The position numbers and the translations under genes are program-made. This document shows positions 25,219 to 32,551 of a stretch of DNA of 64,000 nt, piece by piece (positions within the stretch are counted from its first letter, which is position 1; every line of letters begins with the position of its first letter). The stretch lies in assembly GCF_001562275.1 (NCBI RefSeq), contig NZ_CP014304.1:1054001-1118000 (forward strand), given 5' to 3'. The notes under the pieces are model-generated. The model searched no databases, was not told the origin of the DNA, and saw only the letters and a program-made list of their open reading frames with translations. Source of the stretch: Hymenobacter sp. PAMC 26628. GTDB taxonomy: Bacteria; Bacteroidota; Bacteroidia; Cytophagales; Hymenobacteraceae.

Positions 25219-26540
25219 GGCTTCGGCTCGTTGCGGTACACTTTGCCTTCTTTCATCACGAATTGCACCGTTTCCAGGGCCCGCACGTCGGCGAGGGGGT
25301 TACCGGGCACGGCCACGATATCAGCTAGTTTGCCGGCGGTGAGCGAGCCGGTGCGGTCCTGCCACTGCAGCAGCTCGGCGGCCCGGATGGTGGCCGACTG
25401 AATGGCCTGCATGGGCGTGAGGCCGAACTTCACCATGTAGAAAAACTGCTTGCCGTTGCCGCCGTGCGGGTACACCGCGGCATCGGTGCCGAAGGCCACT
25501 TTCACACCGGCCCGCACCGCTTTTTGGAAGTTCTCGCGCTGCAACTTGCCCACGCTGCGCTCCTTTTCGATGATTTTCTCGGGGAAACCCTTCTTGGCGT
25601 ATTCGCTCAGGATGTAATCGTCGTCGTAAATATCCGACACCAGCCAGGTACCGTTTTTCTTCATCAGCTGGATGCCCTCGTCGTCGAGCAGCGAGCCGTG
25701 CTCGATGCTGGTGACGCCGGCGCGCACGGCCAGCTTGATGCCCTCGGCCCCGTGGGCATGGGCGGCCACCTGGCGGCCCCAGCGGTGGGCCTCTTCCACG
25801 GCGGCCTTTAGCTCTTCGAACGAGTACAGGGCCGCGCCCGCGCTGCCTTCCTCCGAAAGCACGCCAGCCGTGGCCAGCACCTTAATCCAGTCGGCTCCGA
25901 ACTTCACGTTGGTCCGCACGCGCTTGCGGATTTCCTCGGGCCCGTCGGCAATGCCCGTGAAATCGGGGTTCTCGCCAAATTTCAGGCCCGGCACGAAGCC
26001 GGTGGTGGGGTCGCCGTGGCCGCCGGTGGCGCTCAGGGCGAAGGTGGCCACCAGCATCCGGGGCCCCGGCAGGGTGCCGGCGTTGATGGCGTTGCGCAGG
26101 CTCACGTCGATGAGGCTGCTGCCGCCCAGGTCGCGCACCATCGTGAAGCCCGCCTGCAAAGTGCGCGCCGCGTACACCGGCGCCACCAACGCCCGGTCAA
26201 TGGGCGACTTGCGGAACATGTCTTCGTAGTAGTTGTCGCCCGGCTCGCCGCTGAGGTGGGTGTGGCAGTCCATGAGGCCCGGCAGCACCGTGGCGTTGCT
26301 CAAGTCCACAACCGTGGCGCCGGCCGGAATGGCCAAATTGGGCCCCACGGCCGTGATTTTATCGCCACTGACCAGAATAATCTGGTTGGTGAGCAGCTTG
26401 CCGCCCACTACGTCCACCAGCCGCCCGGCCCGGATGGCCGTGACGGTGGGCGCGGTGGAGGCTGGCGCTGGGGCGGTGGGGGTTTGAGCGGCAGCGGCTC
26501 CAGTAAAAGCCAGGCCTAGGGCGAGTAGGAATTTTATCAT
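25215..26540 (-). CDS. Secreted amidohydrolase family protein
   Basis: A 441-aa metal-dependent hydrolase with signal peptide (MIKFLLALGLAFTGAAAAQ). Metal ligands appear as HTH in DCHTHLSGE, the candidate carboxylated Lys in GADWIKVLATAG, His residues in AAHAHG and SIEHGS, and Asp in FGTDAAVYPHG. It has the composite beta-sandwich ends (GRLVDVVGGKLL and AGKLADIVAVPGNPL). This architecture is that of imidazolonepropionase-like or Xaa-Pro dipeptidase (prolidase-like) amidohydrolases; the exact substrate is open. Its 3' end overlaps the convergent DUF1223 gene by 4 nt and its start overlaps the end of the ACT-domain gene by 4 nt. Confidence 0.93.
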   Translation of the reverse strand: MIKFLLALGLAFTGAAAAQTPTAPAPASTAPTVTAIRAGRLVDVVGGKLLTNQIILVSGDKITAVGPNLAIPAGATVVDLSNATVLPGLMDCHTHLSGEPGDNYYEDMFRKSPIDRALVAPVYAARTLQAGFTMVRDLGGSSLIDVSLRNAINAGTLPGPRMLVATFALSATGGHGDPTTGFVPGLKFGENPDFTGIADGPEEIRKRVRTNVKFGADWIKVLATAGVLSEEGSAGAALYSFEELKAAVEEAHRWGRQVAAHAHGAEGIKLAVRAGVTSIEHGSLLDDEGIQLMKKNGTWLVSDIYDDDYILSEYAKKGFPEKIIEKERSVGKLQRENFQKAVRAGVKVAFGTDAAVYPHGGNGKQFFYMVKFGLTPMQAIQSATIRAAELLQWQDRTGSLTAGKLADIVAVPGNPLADVRALETVQFVMKEGKVYRNEPKP

Positions 26541-26965
26541 TGATTGGAATTAATAAGGGAAGCCGTGGCGGCGGCCGACAGCGCGCGTAGGGCCCCCAGG
26601 GCCCGGTCGGCGTCGGCGCGGGCCACGAATAAATGGTCGTGGTAATAGGTCGCTACCACGTTGCAGCTGATGTTTTCCCGGGTCAGGGCCTCGGCCACGG
26701 CGGCCGTCAGCCCCACGGCGGCCAGCGACGAGTGCACCGTCAGGGTCAGCCAAGCGGCCACGTATTCGTAGGCAAAGCCATAAGCGTCAGCGTCGGCGCG
26801 GGGTAAAATGAGGGTGACGCCTTCCGCCTCCCGAAACCAACCCAGGGCCCCCGCCGGCACGGGCGCGCCGGCCCCCGCCACGCAAAACACGTAGTCGCCA
26901 GGGTGCAGCGCGGGCTGCATGGTGGCCAGCAAGCGCGCCAGGTCGGTTTCGCCGGGGGCCCGCAT
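26537..26965 (-). CDS. Tandem ACT-domain protein (COG3602 type)
   Basis: A 142-aa cytosolic protein. LARLLATMQPALHPGDYVFCVAG and the later LTVHSSLAAVGLTAAVAEALTRENISCNVVATYYHDHLFV are the two conserved blocks of a small family with tandem ACT-like domains (my recall of COG3602). ACT domains usually bind amino acids, but no ligand or partner is known from this sequence. The start at 26965 overlaps the stop of the cupin gene in an ATGA arrangement, so the two are probably translated together; a longer in-frame start at 27031 lies inside the cupin gene. Confidence 0.85.
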   Translation of the reverse strand: MRAPGETDLARLLATMQPALHPGDYVFCVAGAGAPVPAGALGWFREAEGVTLILPRADADAYGFAYEYVAAWLTLTVHSSLAAVGLTAAVAEALTRENISCNVVATYYHDHLFVARADADRALGALRALSAAATASLINSNQ

Positions 26966-27339
26966 CAATCGTCCTCGCGGTTCACCGTGTCGGGGCTGAA
27001 CGCCGGCACGCAAATCGACCAGTATTCGCACTCCTCGTCGAAGGGGTTGGCGTAGCGCACCCGGGCCCCGCCCTTGATGAGCAGCGCCTGCCCGGCGTGC
27101 AGTTCCACGGTGTCGCCGTCGATTTCGAACCGCTTGCGGCCGCGCACCACAATGGTGATTTCGTCGAACGTGGGCGTCTGGTGCGGCTCGCTCCAGTGGG
27201 GCGGGGCCACCATGTGGGCCAGGCTGTAGGCGGCCGTGCCGGTGCTTGCCTGGCCCACGTGCTCCTCGATGAGCTTGCCGTCGGTGGTGGGCACCACGAA
27301 GGGCGCGGGGTTGAGCACGTAGCGTTTTTCGGTGGGCAT
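26965..27339 (-). CDS. Cupin domain-containing protein
   Basis: A 124-aa single-domain cupin. The first motif is partly visible in HWSEPHQTPTFDEITIVVRGRKRFEIDG and the second in GGARVRYANPFDEECEYWSICVPAFSPD. His and Glu positions suitable for metal binding are present in the first motif. Small stand-alone cupins serve as sugar, amino acid or metal-binding enzymes or sensors; nothing more specific can be read. It is the upstream gene of a coupled pair with the ACT-domain protein. Confidence 0.87.
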   Translation of the reverse strand: MPTEKRYVLNPAPFVVPTTDGKLIEEHVGQASTGTAAYSLAHMVAPPHWSEPHQTPTFDEITIVVRGRKRFEIDGDTVELHAGQALLIKGGARVRYANPFDEECEYWSICVPAFSPDTVNREDD

Positions 27340-27359
27340 GGCGGGCGTTGGTAGGGAGG

Positions 27360-28298
27360 TTAGTTTTTTAATTTATCCAGCCATTCGAAGAGGCGGGAAT
27401 GGTATTTCCAGATGAAAAAGTACGGCGTTTGAACGGCCCCGAACCGCACCCGCACCCGCGCGACGCCCGGCAGCATGCTGCCTTCAAAATCGAAGCAGTT
27501 GAGCCCCAGCACTTCGCTAGTGTAGCGGATGCACTCCCAGGCCAGCAAAATGCCCGCGCCGCTGGCCCGCAGCGCGGGGTCGTCGCCGGCCAGGTGGTAG
27601 TAGGCCGTGGTGGCGTCCCAAATCAGGTAGGCCACCGAGTGCACCCGGCCCTGGGCATCGACGGCGAAAAACAGCTGCCGGCCCCCCTGCGCCGCCAGGG
27701 CCCCGTCGAGCCTCCGGAACTGCGCCTCCGAGTACGGCACTGCCAGGCCTTGGCGCGCAAAGCTCAGCCGGTTCACCGCCCAGAAAGTAGCCAGGCTCAG
27801 GTCGTGCACCACGCGCACTTTGCGCCGCGCCTGCCGGATGTCGCGCCGGATGCCCTTGTGCAGCCCAGCCTCCACCCGCGCCAGGTCGCGCAGGGGCCCC
27901 AAGCGGTAGGTATAGGCCGTGGTTAGGCCGAAGCCCCGCCCGCGCAGCAGCTGCCCGTCGGCGAGCGTGGGGTAGCAGTTCTGCTTAAACGCGGCTAGCG
28001 GCGGCAACTGGGCCAGCAGCGCCGCCAGCGCGGCCGCTTCGCGGCGCGGGTCGGTGCGCAGCTCGGGCAGTACGTAGGGCCCCAGCCACTTCACAAAGGG
28101 CGGCACGGTGGCGTAGCGCCAGGGCCCCCGCCGCTTGTGGAAATAAGGCCAAGCGGCCACGATATAGCCGTTTTCGCGGGCCAGTACAACGTCCCAGGCG
28201 CCACCCGCGGCGCAGGCATCAAGGTACCACGGCTGGGCAAATACTGGCAGCTCGGGCGCGGTGCGGCAGAAGGCGCGGTAGTCGGCGTGGGCGGGCAT
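27360..28298 (-). CDS. GNAT/FemAB-like acyltransferase fold protein
   Basis: A 312-aa protein with a two-lobe GNAT arrangement like FemAB or Acetyltransf_6 proteins: the N-terminal lobe has PVFAQPWYLDACA and PYVLPEL, the central part LHKGIRRDIRQARRKVRVV, and the C-terminal lobe LFFAVDAQGRVHSVAYLIWDATTAYYHLAGDD then GAGILLAWECIRY and LNCFDFEGSMLPGVARVRVRFGA. Close relatives are often annotated as GNAT family N-acetyltransferase; a role in peptidoglycan-like or exopolysaccharide modification is possible. The start at 28298 (MPAHADYRAF) is preferred over an upstream ATG at 28346. Confidence 0.82.
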   Translation of the reverse strand: MPAHADYRAFCRTAPELPVFAQPWYLDACAAGGAWDVVLARENGYIVAAWPYFHKRRGPWRYATVPPFVKWLGPYVLPELRTDPRREAAALAALLAQLPPLAAFKQNCYPTLADGQLLRGRGFGLTTAYTYRLGPLRDLARVEAGLHKGIRRDIRQARRKVRVVHDLSLATFWAVNRLSFARQGLAVPYSEAQFRRLDGALAAQGGRQLFFAVDAQGRVHSVAYLIWDATTAYYHLAGDDPALRASGAGILLAWECIRYTSEVLGLNCFDFEGSMLPGVARVRVRFGAVQTPYFFIWKYHSRLFEWLDKLKN

Positions 28299-28409
28299 GG
28301 AGCAGGGCAAGGGGGCGAAAATACGCGCCCCCGGGCGTGGAGCCATAAAATTTGGGGCCGTACCTCAACCCTCGCCGCGCCGTAGCGTATTAGGCTCAAA
28401 GATGCCCTG

Positions 28410-28429
28410 CTGCGGGCCCTGGCCCGCAG
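28410..28429 (+). promoter_or_regulatory. Perfect 9-bp hairpin in the ytxH leader
   Basis: CTGCGGGCC and GGCCCGCAG face each other across CT, about 40 bp before the ATG of the first YtxH-like gene. No T tract follows, so it is more likely an mRNA leader hairpin or operator than a terminator. Confidence 0.4.
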
Positions 28430-28468
28430 CTCTTTCACGATTCTTTCACTTTCTCTTACCCCTTCCCC

Positions 28469-28903
28469 ATGTCGTACCAAGAAGAAGACAATAACGCCGG
28501 CAAAATTCTCCTCGCCGCCCTCGCCGGTGCTGGCGCTGGCATCATCGCCGGTATCCTGCTGGCCCCCGATAAAGGCTCGAACACCCTTGAAAACTGGAAA
28601 GGCGCTGCCACTAAGTACAGCGGCCAGTTGGGCGAGCAAGCCACCAAAATCAGCACGGACCTCGAAGCTAAATTCAAAGAGTATTCGGGCAAGCTCGAAG
28701 ACCTGACCGGTGCCGGCAGCCTGCGCCTGCAAGGCAACTGGGACGACCTGAAAGGCAAACTGAAGCAGCAGTACGCCCAGCTCACCGACGAAGACCTGAC
28801 CTATGCTGAAGGCAAAGGCGACGAACTCGTCGGCAAGCTGCAAGACAAGCTCGGCAAAGGCAAAGCCGAAATCACCAAGATGTTGAACGACTTGAAAGCC
28901 TAG
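28469..28903 (+). CDS. YtxH domain protein with CsbD-like C terminus
   Basis: A 144-aa protein. Residues 10-40 (AGKILLAALAGAGAGIIAGILLAPDKGSNT) are the glycine-rich membrane helix and LLAPxxG motif of YtxH proteins. The C-terminal half, LRLQGNWDDLKGKLKQQYAQLTDEDLTYAEGKGDELVGKLQDKLG, is a good match to the CsbD fold (W-x-x-x-K-G-x-x-K, L-T-D-D-D-L, EGK..L.G.LQ). Both families are associated with general stress in other bacteria. This gives a membrane-anchored CsbD. The gene is followed by a terminator and then by a second, shorter YtxH gene, so the two are paralogues with separate transcript ends. Confidence 0.88.
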   Translation: MSYQEEDNNAGKILLAALAGAGAGIIAGILLAPDKGSNTLENWKGAATKYSGQLGEQATKISTDLEAKFKEYSGKLEDLTGAGSLRLQGNWDDLKGKLKQQYAQLTDEDLTYAEGKGDELVGKLQDKLGKGKAEITKMLNDLKA

Positions 28904-28924
28904 TGCTCCCAAGTTAGTTACTTT

Positions 28925-28958
28925 AAAAAGCCCTGTGCCATTCGGCACGGGGCTTTTT
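28925..28958 (+). terminator. Terminator between the two ytxH genes
   Basis: Arms 28925-28939 and 28944-28958 form a 15-bp stem (one non-canonical pair) around ATTC, with A5 and T5 ends. It lies 22 bp after the first gene's stop. Confidence 0.8.
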
Positions 28959-28986
28959 CATAGCTGATTATTTAATTTTTACCGCC

Positions 28987-29256
28987 ATGAACGACGACAA
29001 AGGCAAAGTAATTTTTTCGTTGCTGGCCGGCGCTACGGCTGGCATCGTAGCCGGCCTGCTGCTGGCCCCCGAAACCGGCGACGAGGCCCGCTCCCAGCTC
29101 CGCGAATCGGCCACGAAATGGGCCGACGACCTGAAAAAGCGCGCCCAGCGGGCCTTGGGCAAAACCCCTGCGGCCCCCGCGCCCGGCACCGACGACCAAG
29201 CCGCCGACGCCCTCCTGCGCTCGATGAGCGATGAGTCAGCCCAAGCCCTCGACTAA
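28987..29256 (+). CDS. YtxH domain-containing protein (short)
   Basis: An 89-aa protein with an N-terminal VIFSLLAGATAGIVAGLLLAPETGDEARSQL segment: one glycine-rich membrane helix followed by the LLAPxxG motif. The rest is charged and helical, with no CsbD part. Such small anchored proteins are common in Bacteroidota and are of unknown function, often stress-related. Its N-terminal region is clearly homologous to the preceding gene. Confidence 0.87.
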   Translation: MNDDKGKVIFSLLAGATAGIVAGLLLAPETGDEARSQLRESATKWADDLKKRAQRALGKTPAAPAPGTDDQAADALLRSMSDESAQALD

Positions 29257-29294
29257 TAAGGGCTTCCAGCCAATAATCAGGGCCCCGGCACGGG

Positions 29295-29366
29295 GTAGAA
29301 ATGCATCCTTGCGTCTTCCGTTAGGCCGAAACCGGGCCGCGAGCAGACGCAAAGATGCGTCTCTAC
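29295..29366. repeat. Inverted repeat of the GTAGAGACGCA family
   Basis: GTAGAAATGCATCCTTGCGT at the left is matched by the reverse complement of ACGCAAAGATGCGTCTCTAC at the right, with three mismatches, around a GC-rich loop. Its layout resembles the CATGCTGAGC repeats (GTAGAGATGC core), so it may be a related family. No gene lies between 29257 and 29390. Confidence 0.6.
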
Positions 29367-29390
29367 ACCAAGTGGCCGTTGACTCAGCTC

Positions 29391-29442
29391 TAAAACGTAA
29401 AAAGGCCCGCACGATTCATCGTGCGGGCCTTTTTACGTTTTA
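29391..29442. terminator. Perfect 24-bp bidirectional terminator, ytxH / lysS
   Basis: Arms 29391-29414 and 29419-29442 are perfectly complementary around TTCA, with A5/T5 in the stem on each side of the GC core. It lies between convergent genes and ends 11 bp from the lysS stop. Confidence 0.85.
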
Positions 29443-29452
29443 GACCTTCGAG

Positions 29453-30982
29453 TTAATCCAGCTTTTCGGCCTTCATCTGTGGGAAGAACAACACATCCTG
29501 GATGGAATTGGAGTTGGTCATGATCATGCTCAGGCGGTCGATGCCGATGCCCAGGCCGGCCGTGGGCGGCATGCCGTACTCCAGGGCCCGGAGGAAGTCC
29601 TCGTCGAGCACCATGGCCTCCACGTCGCCGCGCTTGCCCAGTTCCAACTGGCCCTCGAAGCGCTTGCGCTGGTCAATCGGGTCGTTTAGCTCGGAGAAGG
29701 CGTTGCAGATTTCCTTGCCGTTGCAAATGGCTTCGAACCGCTCCACCAGGCCCGGGTGGTCGCGGTGCTTTTTGGCCAGCGGCGACATCTCCACCGGATA
29801 ATCGGTGATGAACGTGGGCTGGATGAGCTTGGGCTCCACGTATTCCCCAAAAATCTCATCGATGATTTTGGACTTGCCCATGCTGGGGTCCAGCTTCACG
29901 TGCAGCGCGTCGGCCACGGTGCGCAGGGCCGCCTCGTCCAGGGCCCCAATGGCGTGGCCGGTGAACTTCTCAATGGCCTCAAACATCGTCAGGCGCTGCC
30001 AAGGGCGCTGGAAGTTGATGACGTTTTCGCCCACCTGCACCTCGGTTTTGCCGTGCAGCGTCATGGCCACGCGCTCCACCATTTCCTCCACCAGGTCCAT
30101 CATCCAGTGGTAGTCTTTGTAAGCCACGTACAGTTCCATCTGGGTGAACTCGGGGTTGTGAAACCGCGACATGCCCTCGTTGCGGAAGTCCTTGCTAAAC
30201 TCGTATACGCCGTCGAACCCGCCCACAATCAGGCGCTTCAGGTACAGTTCGTTGGCAATGCGCAGGTACAGCGCCATGTCCAGCGTGTTGTGGTGCGTTT
30301 TGAAGGGCCGCGCCGCCGCGCCGCCGTACAGCGGCTGCAAAATCGGCGTTTCTACTTCCAGGTAACCTTTGTCGTTCAAGAAGTTGCGCATGGATTGCAC
30401 CAGCTGCGTCCGCTTGATGAAGGTGTCGCGCACGTGCGGGTTCACCACCAAGTCTACATAGCGCTGGCGGTAGCGCTGTTCGGGGTCGGTGAAGGCATCG
30501 TAAACGACTTTTTCGCCGGTCGCCTCGTCCACTTTCTCCTTCACTACGGGCAGCGGGCGCAGAGCCTTGGCCAGCAGTTTCAGCTCCTTCACGTGGATGG
30601 ACGTTTCGCCCACCTGCGTCACAAACACGTGGCCCTTCACGCCGATGAAGTCGCCCAGGTCGAGCAGCTTCTTGAACACGTTGTTGTACAACGTCTTGTC
30701 CTCGCCGGGGCAAATTTCGTCGCGGTTGATGTAAAGCTGGATGCGGCCCGAGGTGTCCATCAGCTCTGCAAACGAGGCCTTGCCCATCACGCGCTGCGAC
30801 ATTAGCCGGCCCGCCAGGCTCACTTCCTGGAAGTTGTTCAGCTCGGGGTGGTAGTTGTCGTGGATTTCCTTGGCGTAGAACGTCACGTCGAACAACTCCG
30901 ACGGGTAGGCTTCCACGCCCAGCTTTTCCAGCTCTTCGAGTTTGTGGCGGCGCTGGAGTTCTTGTTCGCTTAAATGAATCAC
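29453..30982 (-). CDS. lysS: Lysine--tRNA ligase (class II)
   Basis: A 509-aa class II aminoacyl-tRNA synthetase. The N-terminal OB-fold anticodon-binding domain is at about residues 55-160 ([21 protein letters not shown]). Class II motif 2 is [18 protein letters not shown] and motif 3 is [19 protein letters not shown]-like LysS-specific [16 protein letters not shown] is present. It is full length and should be essential. Transcription comes from a 245-bp gap that contains GGATT-type repeat sequence directly in front of the start codon. Confidence 0.98.
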   Translation of the reverse strand: MIHLSEQELQRRHKLEELEKLGVEAYPSELFDVTFYAKEIHDNYHPELNNFQEVSLAGRLMSQRVMGKASFAELMDTSGRIQLYINRDEICPGEDKTLYNNVFKKLLDLGDFIGVKGHVFVTQVGETSIHVKELKLLAKALRPLPVVKEKVDEATGEKVVYDAFTDPEQRYRQRYVDLVVNPHVRDTFIKRTQLVQSMRNFLNDKGYLEVETPILQPLYGGAAARPFKTHHNTLDMALYLRIANELYLKRLIVGGFDGVYEFSKDFRNEGMSRFHNPEFTQMELYVAYKDYHWMMDLVEEMVERVAMTLHGKTEVQVGENVINFQRPWQRLTMFEAIEKFTGHAIGALDEAALRTVADALHVKLDPSMGKSKIIDEIFGEYVEPKLIQPTFITDYPVEMSPLAKKHRDHPGLVERFEAICNGKEICNAFSELNDPIDQRKRFEGQLELGKRGDVEAMVLDEDFLRALEYGMPPTAGLGIGIDRLSMIMTNSNSIQDVLFFPQMKAEKLD

Positions 30983-31022
30983 GGATTTTGCGGATTAGGG
31001 CGGATTTTTCAGATTTTGGGGA
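30978..31022. repeat. GGATT-rich dispersed repeat in front of lysS
   Basis: The sequence ATCACGGATTTTGCGGATTAGGGCGGATTT followed by GGGGACG (stretch shown in parts: CACGGATT, GCGGATT, GCGGATTT) resembles two further copies at 48084-48130 and 48258-48298. It starts within the first codons of lysS and extends upstream. Confidence 0.55.
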
Positions 31023-31117
31023 CGGCTGCTGGGGTTGTGCACCCGTGGGGCCCTGCGCCCGGTGCTCCATTGAGCGAGCAGACGGCGAGGCAAGGCCGCC
31101 GCAAAAGTAGCCAATGA

Positions 31118-31147
31118 AAAAGCCGCTCCTAAAAGGGAGCGGCTTTT
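31118..31147 (-). terminator. Terminator after the 363-aa orphan gene
   Basis: AAAAGCCGCTCC and GGAGCGGCTTTT pair over 12 bp; on the minus strand the stem is followed by T5. It lies 80 bp downstream of the orphan gene's stop codon. Confidence 0.75.
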
Positions 31148-31227
31148 CAGTAATAAAACTCCAGCAAGCGCTACTGGTTCGGCCGTCAACAACAATATTG
31201 CTAACGGTCATTCCCAAAATCCGCAAT

Positions 31228-32319
31228 TTAGGCGGCCATGCGGTAGTTGGGCGCCTCCACGGCCACGGCCGGGGCAGTGGGCGGCGTGGGGGCCAATACA
31301 GGCTCGACGCGGGTGCGCAAACGCTCCTGCACAAAGCCGGCCTGGAGGTGCGCCGGCAAATCGGCTACCAGTTTCCGGTAGCGCTCCAGGCCTAAGGCCT
31401 TGGCCACGTAGGTTTCGTGAATGCCGTTGAGGTAGCTCACAATGTTGAGCAGCGAGGCGTGGAAGAGTTTGAAATCAATATCGGCTTCCACGTAGCGCTC
31501 AATCTCGCGGCTGCTCTGCGAGATGCGCAGGCGGCCCAGCAAGTCGAAGATGGTAGTGTAGCCCAGCCGCCAGGTAATCTGCTGCCAGTGCGCGGCGGTC
31601 CACTTATCAAGGGGCCGTCCGGTTTTCTGGCTGCGGATGGCCGTGTTGGGATTGGCTTGCACCTGGGTGCGGGTCCACTGGGCCTTCATCTTGCGCGTGG
31701 TGCGCAGGAACTGGCCGATCTGGGCCTGGGCGTCAATCTCCTTGCTGGCAATGTGCAGCCCGGCCTTATAGCCCGCCAGCGGCAACCGGTGGATGCTAAA
31801 GTCGCCATAGGCCCCCGCGGCATAGAACGACACCGGGCGCGGGTAGGCGTTCTTCACCACCAACCGGCCTACCTCGCGGCGCACCAGCTGGTTGTTATTG
31901 CTACGCACGCCAGTGGTGTACAAAAAGGCCTGAAGGCCCGAAAGAATGGCGTGGTAAGCCTGCGGAAACGTCCAGTGCAAGGCGTTGCGTAGGAAGTTAT
32001 CGTCGCCCAACTCGGCCGTGGCGCGCAGGGCGTACTCCGTGCTCCAGCACGTGTGCAACAGCTTCGTCAGAGCCGCCACGTCGGCGTCGCCCAACTCGGC
32101 CGCGTGGTTGCGGAAAAACGGCAGGTGCTGCAAACCACCCAGCACGTCGTCGCTTTCTTGGATGTGGTAGTTGATGGCGAAAAAGTAGTTCAGGAATACC
32201 TGCGCCGGAATGGACTTGCGCCAAGCCTCATCGGCTACCAGTTGCTGCGGCTCAGGGGCCCCCAGGTCGGCCTGCGGGATGAGCGGGATGATGCGGGTTT
32301 CTTCGTGCGTCGTCGTCAT
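31228..32319 (-). CDS. Orphan 363-aa soluble protein, unknown function
   Basis: I do not recognise this protein. It has no signal peptide, no membrane segments and no nucleotide-binding or metal motif. It is mainly helical with many His, Gln and Asn residues; notable blocks are VFLNYFFAINYHIQESDDVLGGL, CWSTEYALRATAELGDDNFLRNALHWTF and SFYAAGAYGDFSIHRLPLAGY. A Pro/Ala/Val-rich tail closes the protein. The gene is framed by its own terminator and by a conspicuously AT-rich upstream region, both unlike the neighbours, so it could have arrived by transfer. It is probably real: coding composition is consistent over the whole length. Confidence 0.78.
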   Translation of the reverse strand: MTTTHEETRIIPLIPQADLGAPEPQQLVADEAWRKSIPAQVFLNYFFAINYHIQESDDVLGGLQHLPFFRNHAAELGDADVAALTKLLHTCWSTEYALRATAELGDDNFLRNALHWTFPQAYHAILSGLQAFLYTTGVRSNNNQLVRREVGRLVVKNAYPRPVSFYAAGAYGDFSIHRLPLAGYKAGLHIASKEIDAQAQIGQFLRTTRKMKAQWTRTQVQANPNTAIRSQKTGRPLDKWTAAHWQQITWRLGYTTIFDLLGRLRISQSSREIERYVEADIDFKLFHASLLNIVSYLNGIHETYVAKALGLERYRKLVADLPAHLQAGFVQERLRTRVEPVLAPTPPTAPAVAVEAPNYRMAA

Positions 32320-32334
32320 ACCGGATAAACACTT

Positions 32335-32495
32335 TCAATCGGCTTTTTAGTTGCCTGTTTACTAATTATTTTAACAATCTATTATTATTAGTATAATGTT
32401 GATTATTAGTAAGTTGAAAAAAATATTTTAAGGGTATTGAAAATAATTTTTAACAGGCGATTTACTAACAGGTATAGTAGCTAAAGAAAAGCATA
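32335..32495. other. AT-rich upstream region of the orphan gene
   Basis: About 160 bp dominated by A and T (for example ATTATTATTAGTATAATG and GAAAAAAATATTTTAAGG), with ACTAAT/ATTAGT and TTTACTAA words repeated in both orientations. It contrasts strongly with the G+C-rich surroundings. It probably holds the promoter and operators of the 363-aa gene. No ORF or RNA gene is visible. Confidence 0.6.
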
Positions 32496-32498
32496 AAA

Positions 32499-32528
32499 AA
32501 AGCCCTCAACCGCAAGGTTGAGGGCTTT
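32499..32528 (-). terminator. Terminator after the tail-specific protease gene
   Basis: A 13-bp perfect stem (32499-32511 with 32516-32528) closed by GCAA, followed on the minus strand by T7. It lies 23 bp beyond the protease stop codon. Confidence 0.85.
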
Positions 32529-32551
32529 GAAAACGTCAGGAGCCTGGGGCC

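Noticed and set aside
29756..30805. 349-codon ORF opposite lysS
   Set aside because: His/Val/Leu-rich antisense shadow of a clear lysine--tRNA ligase.
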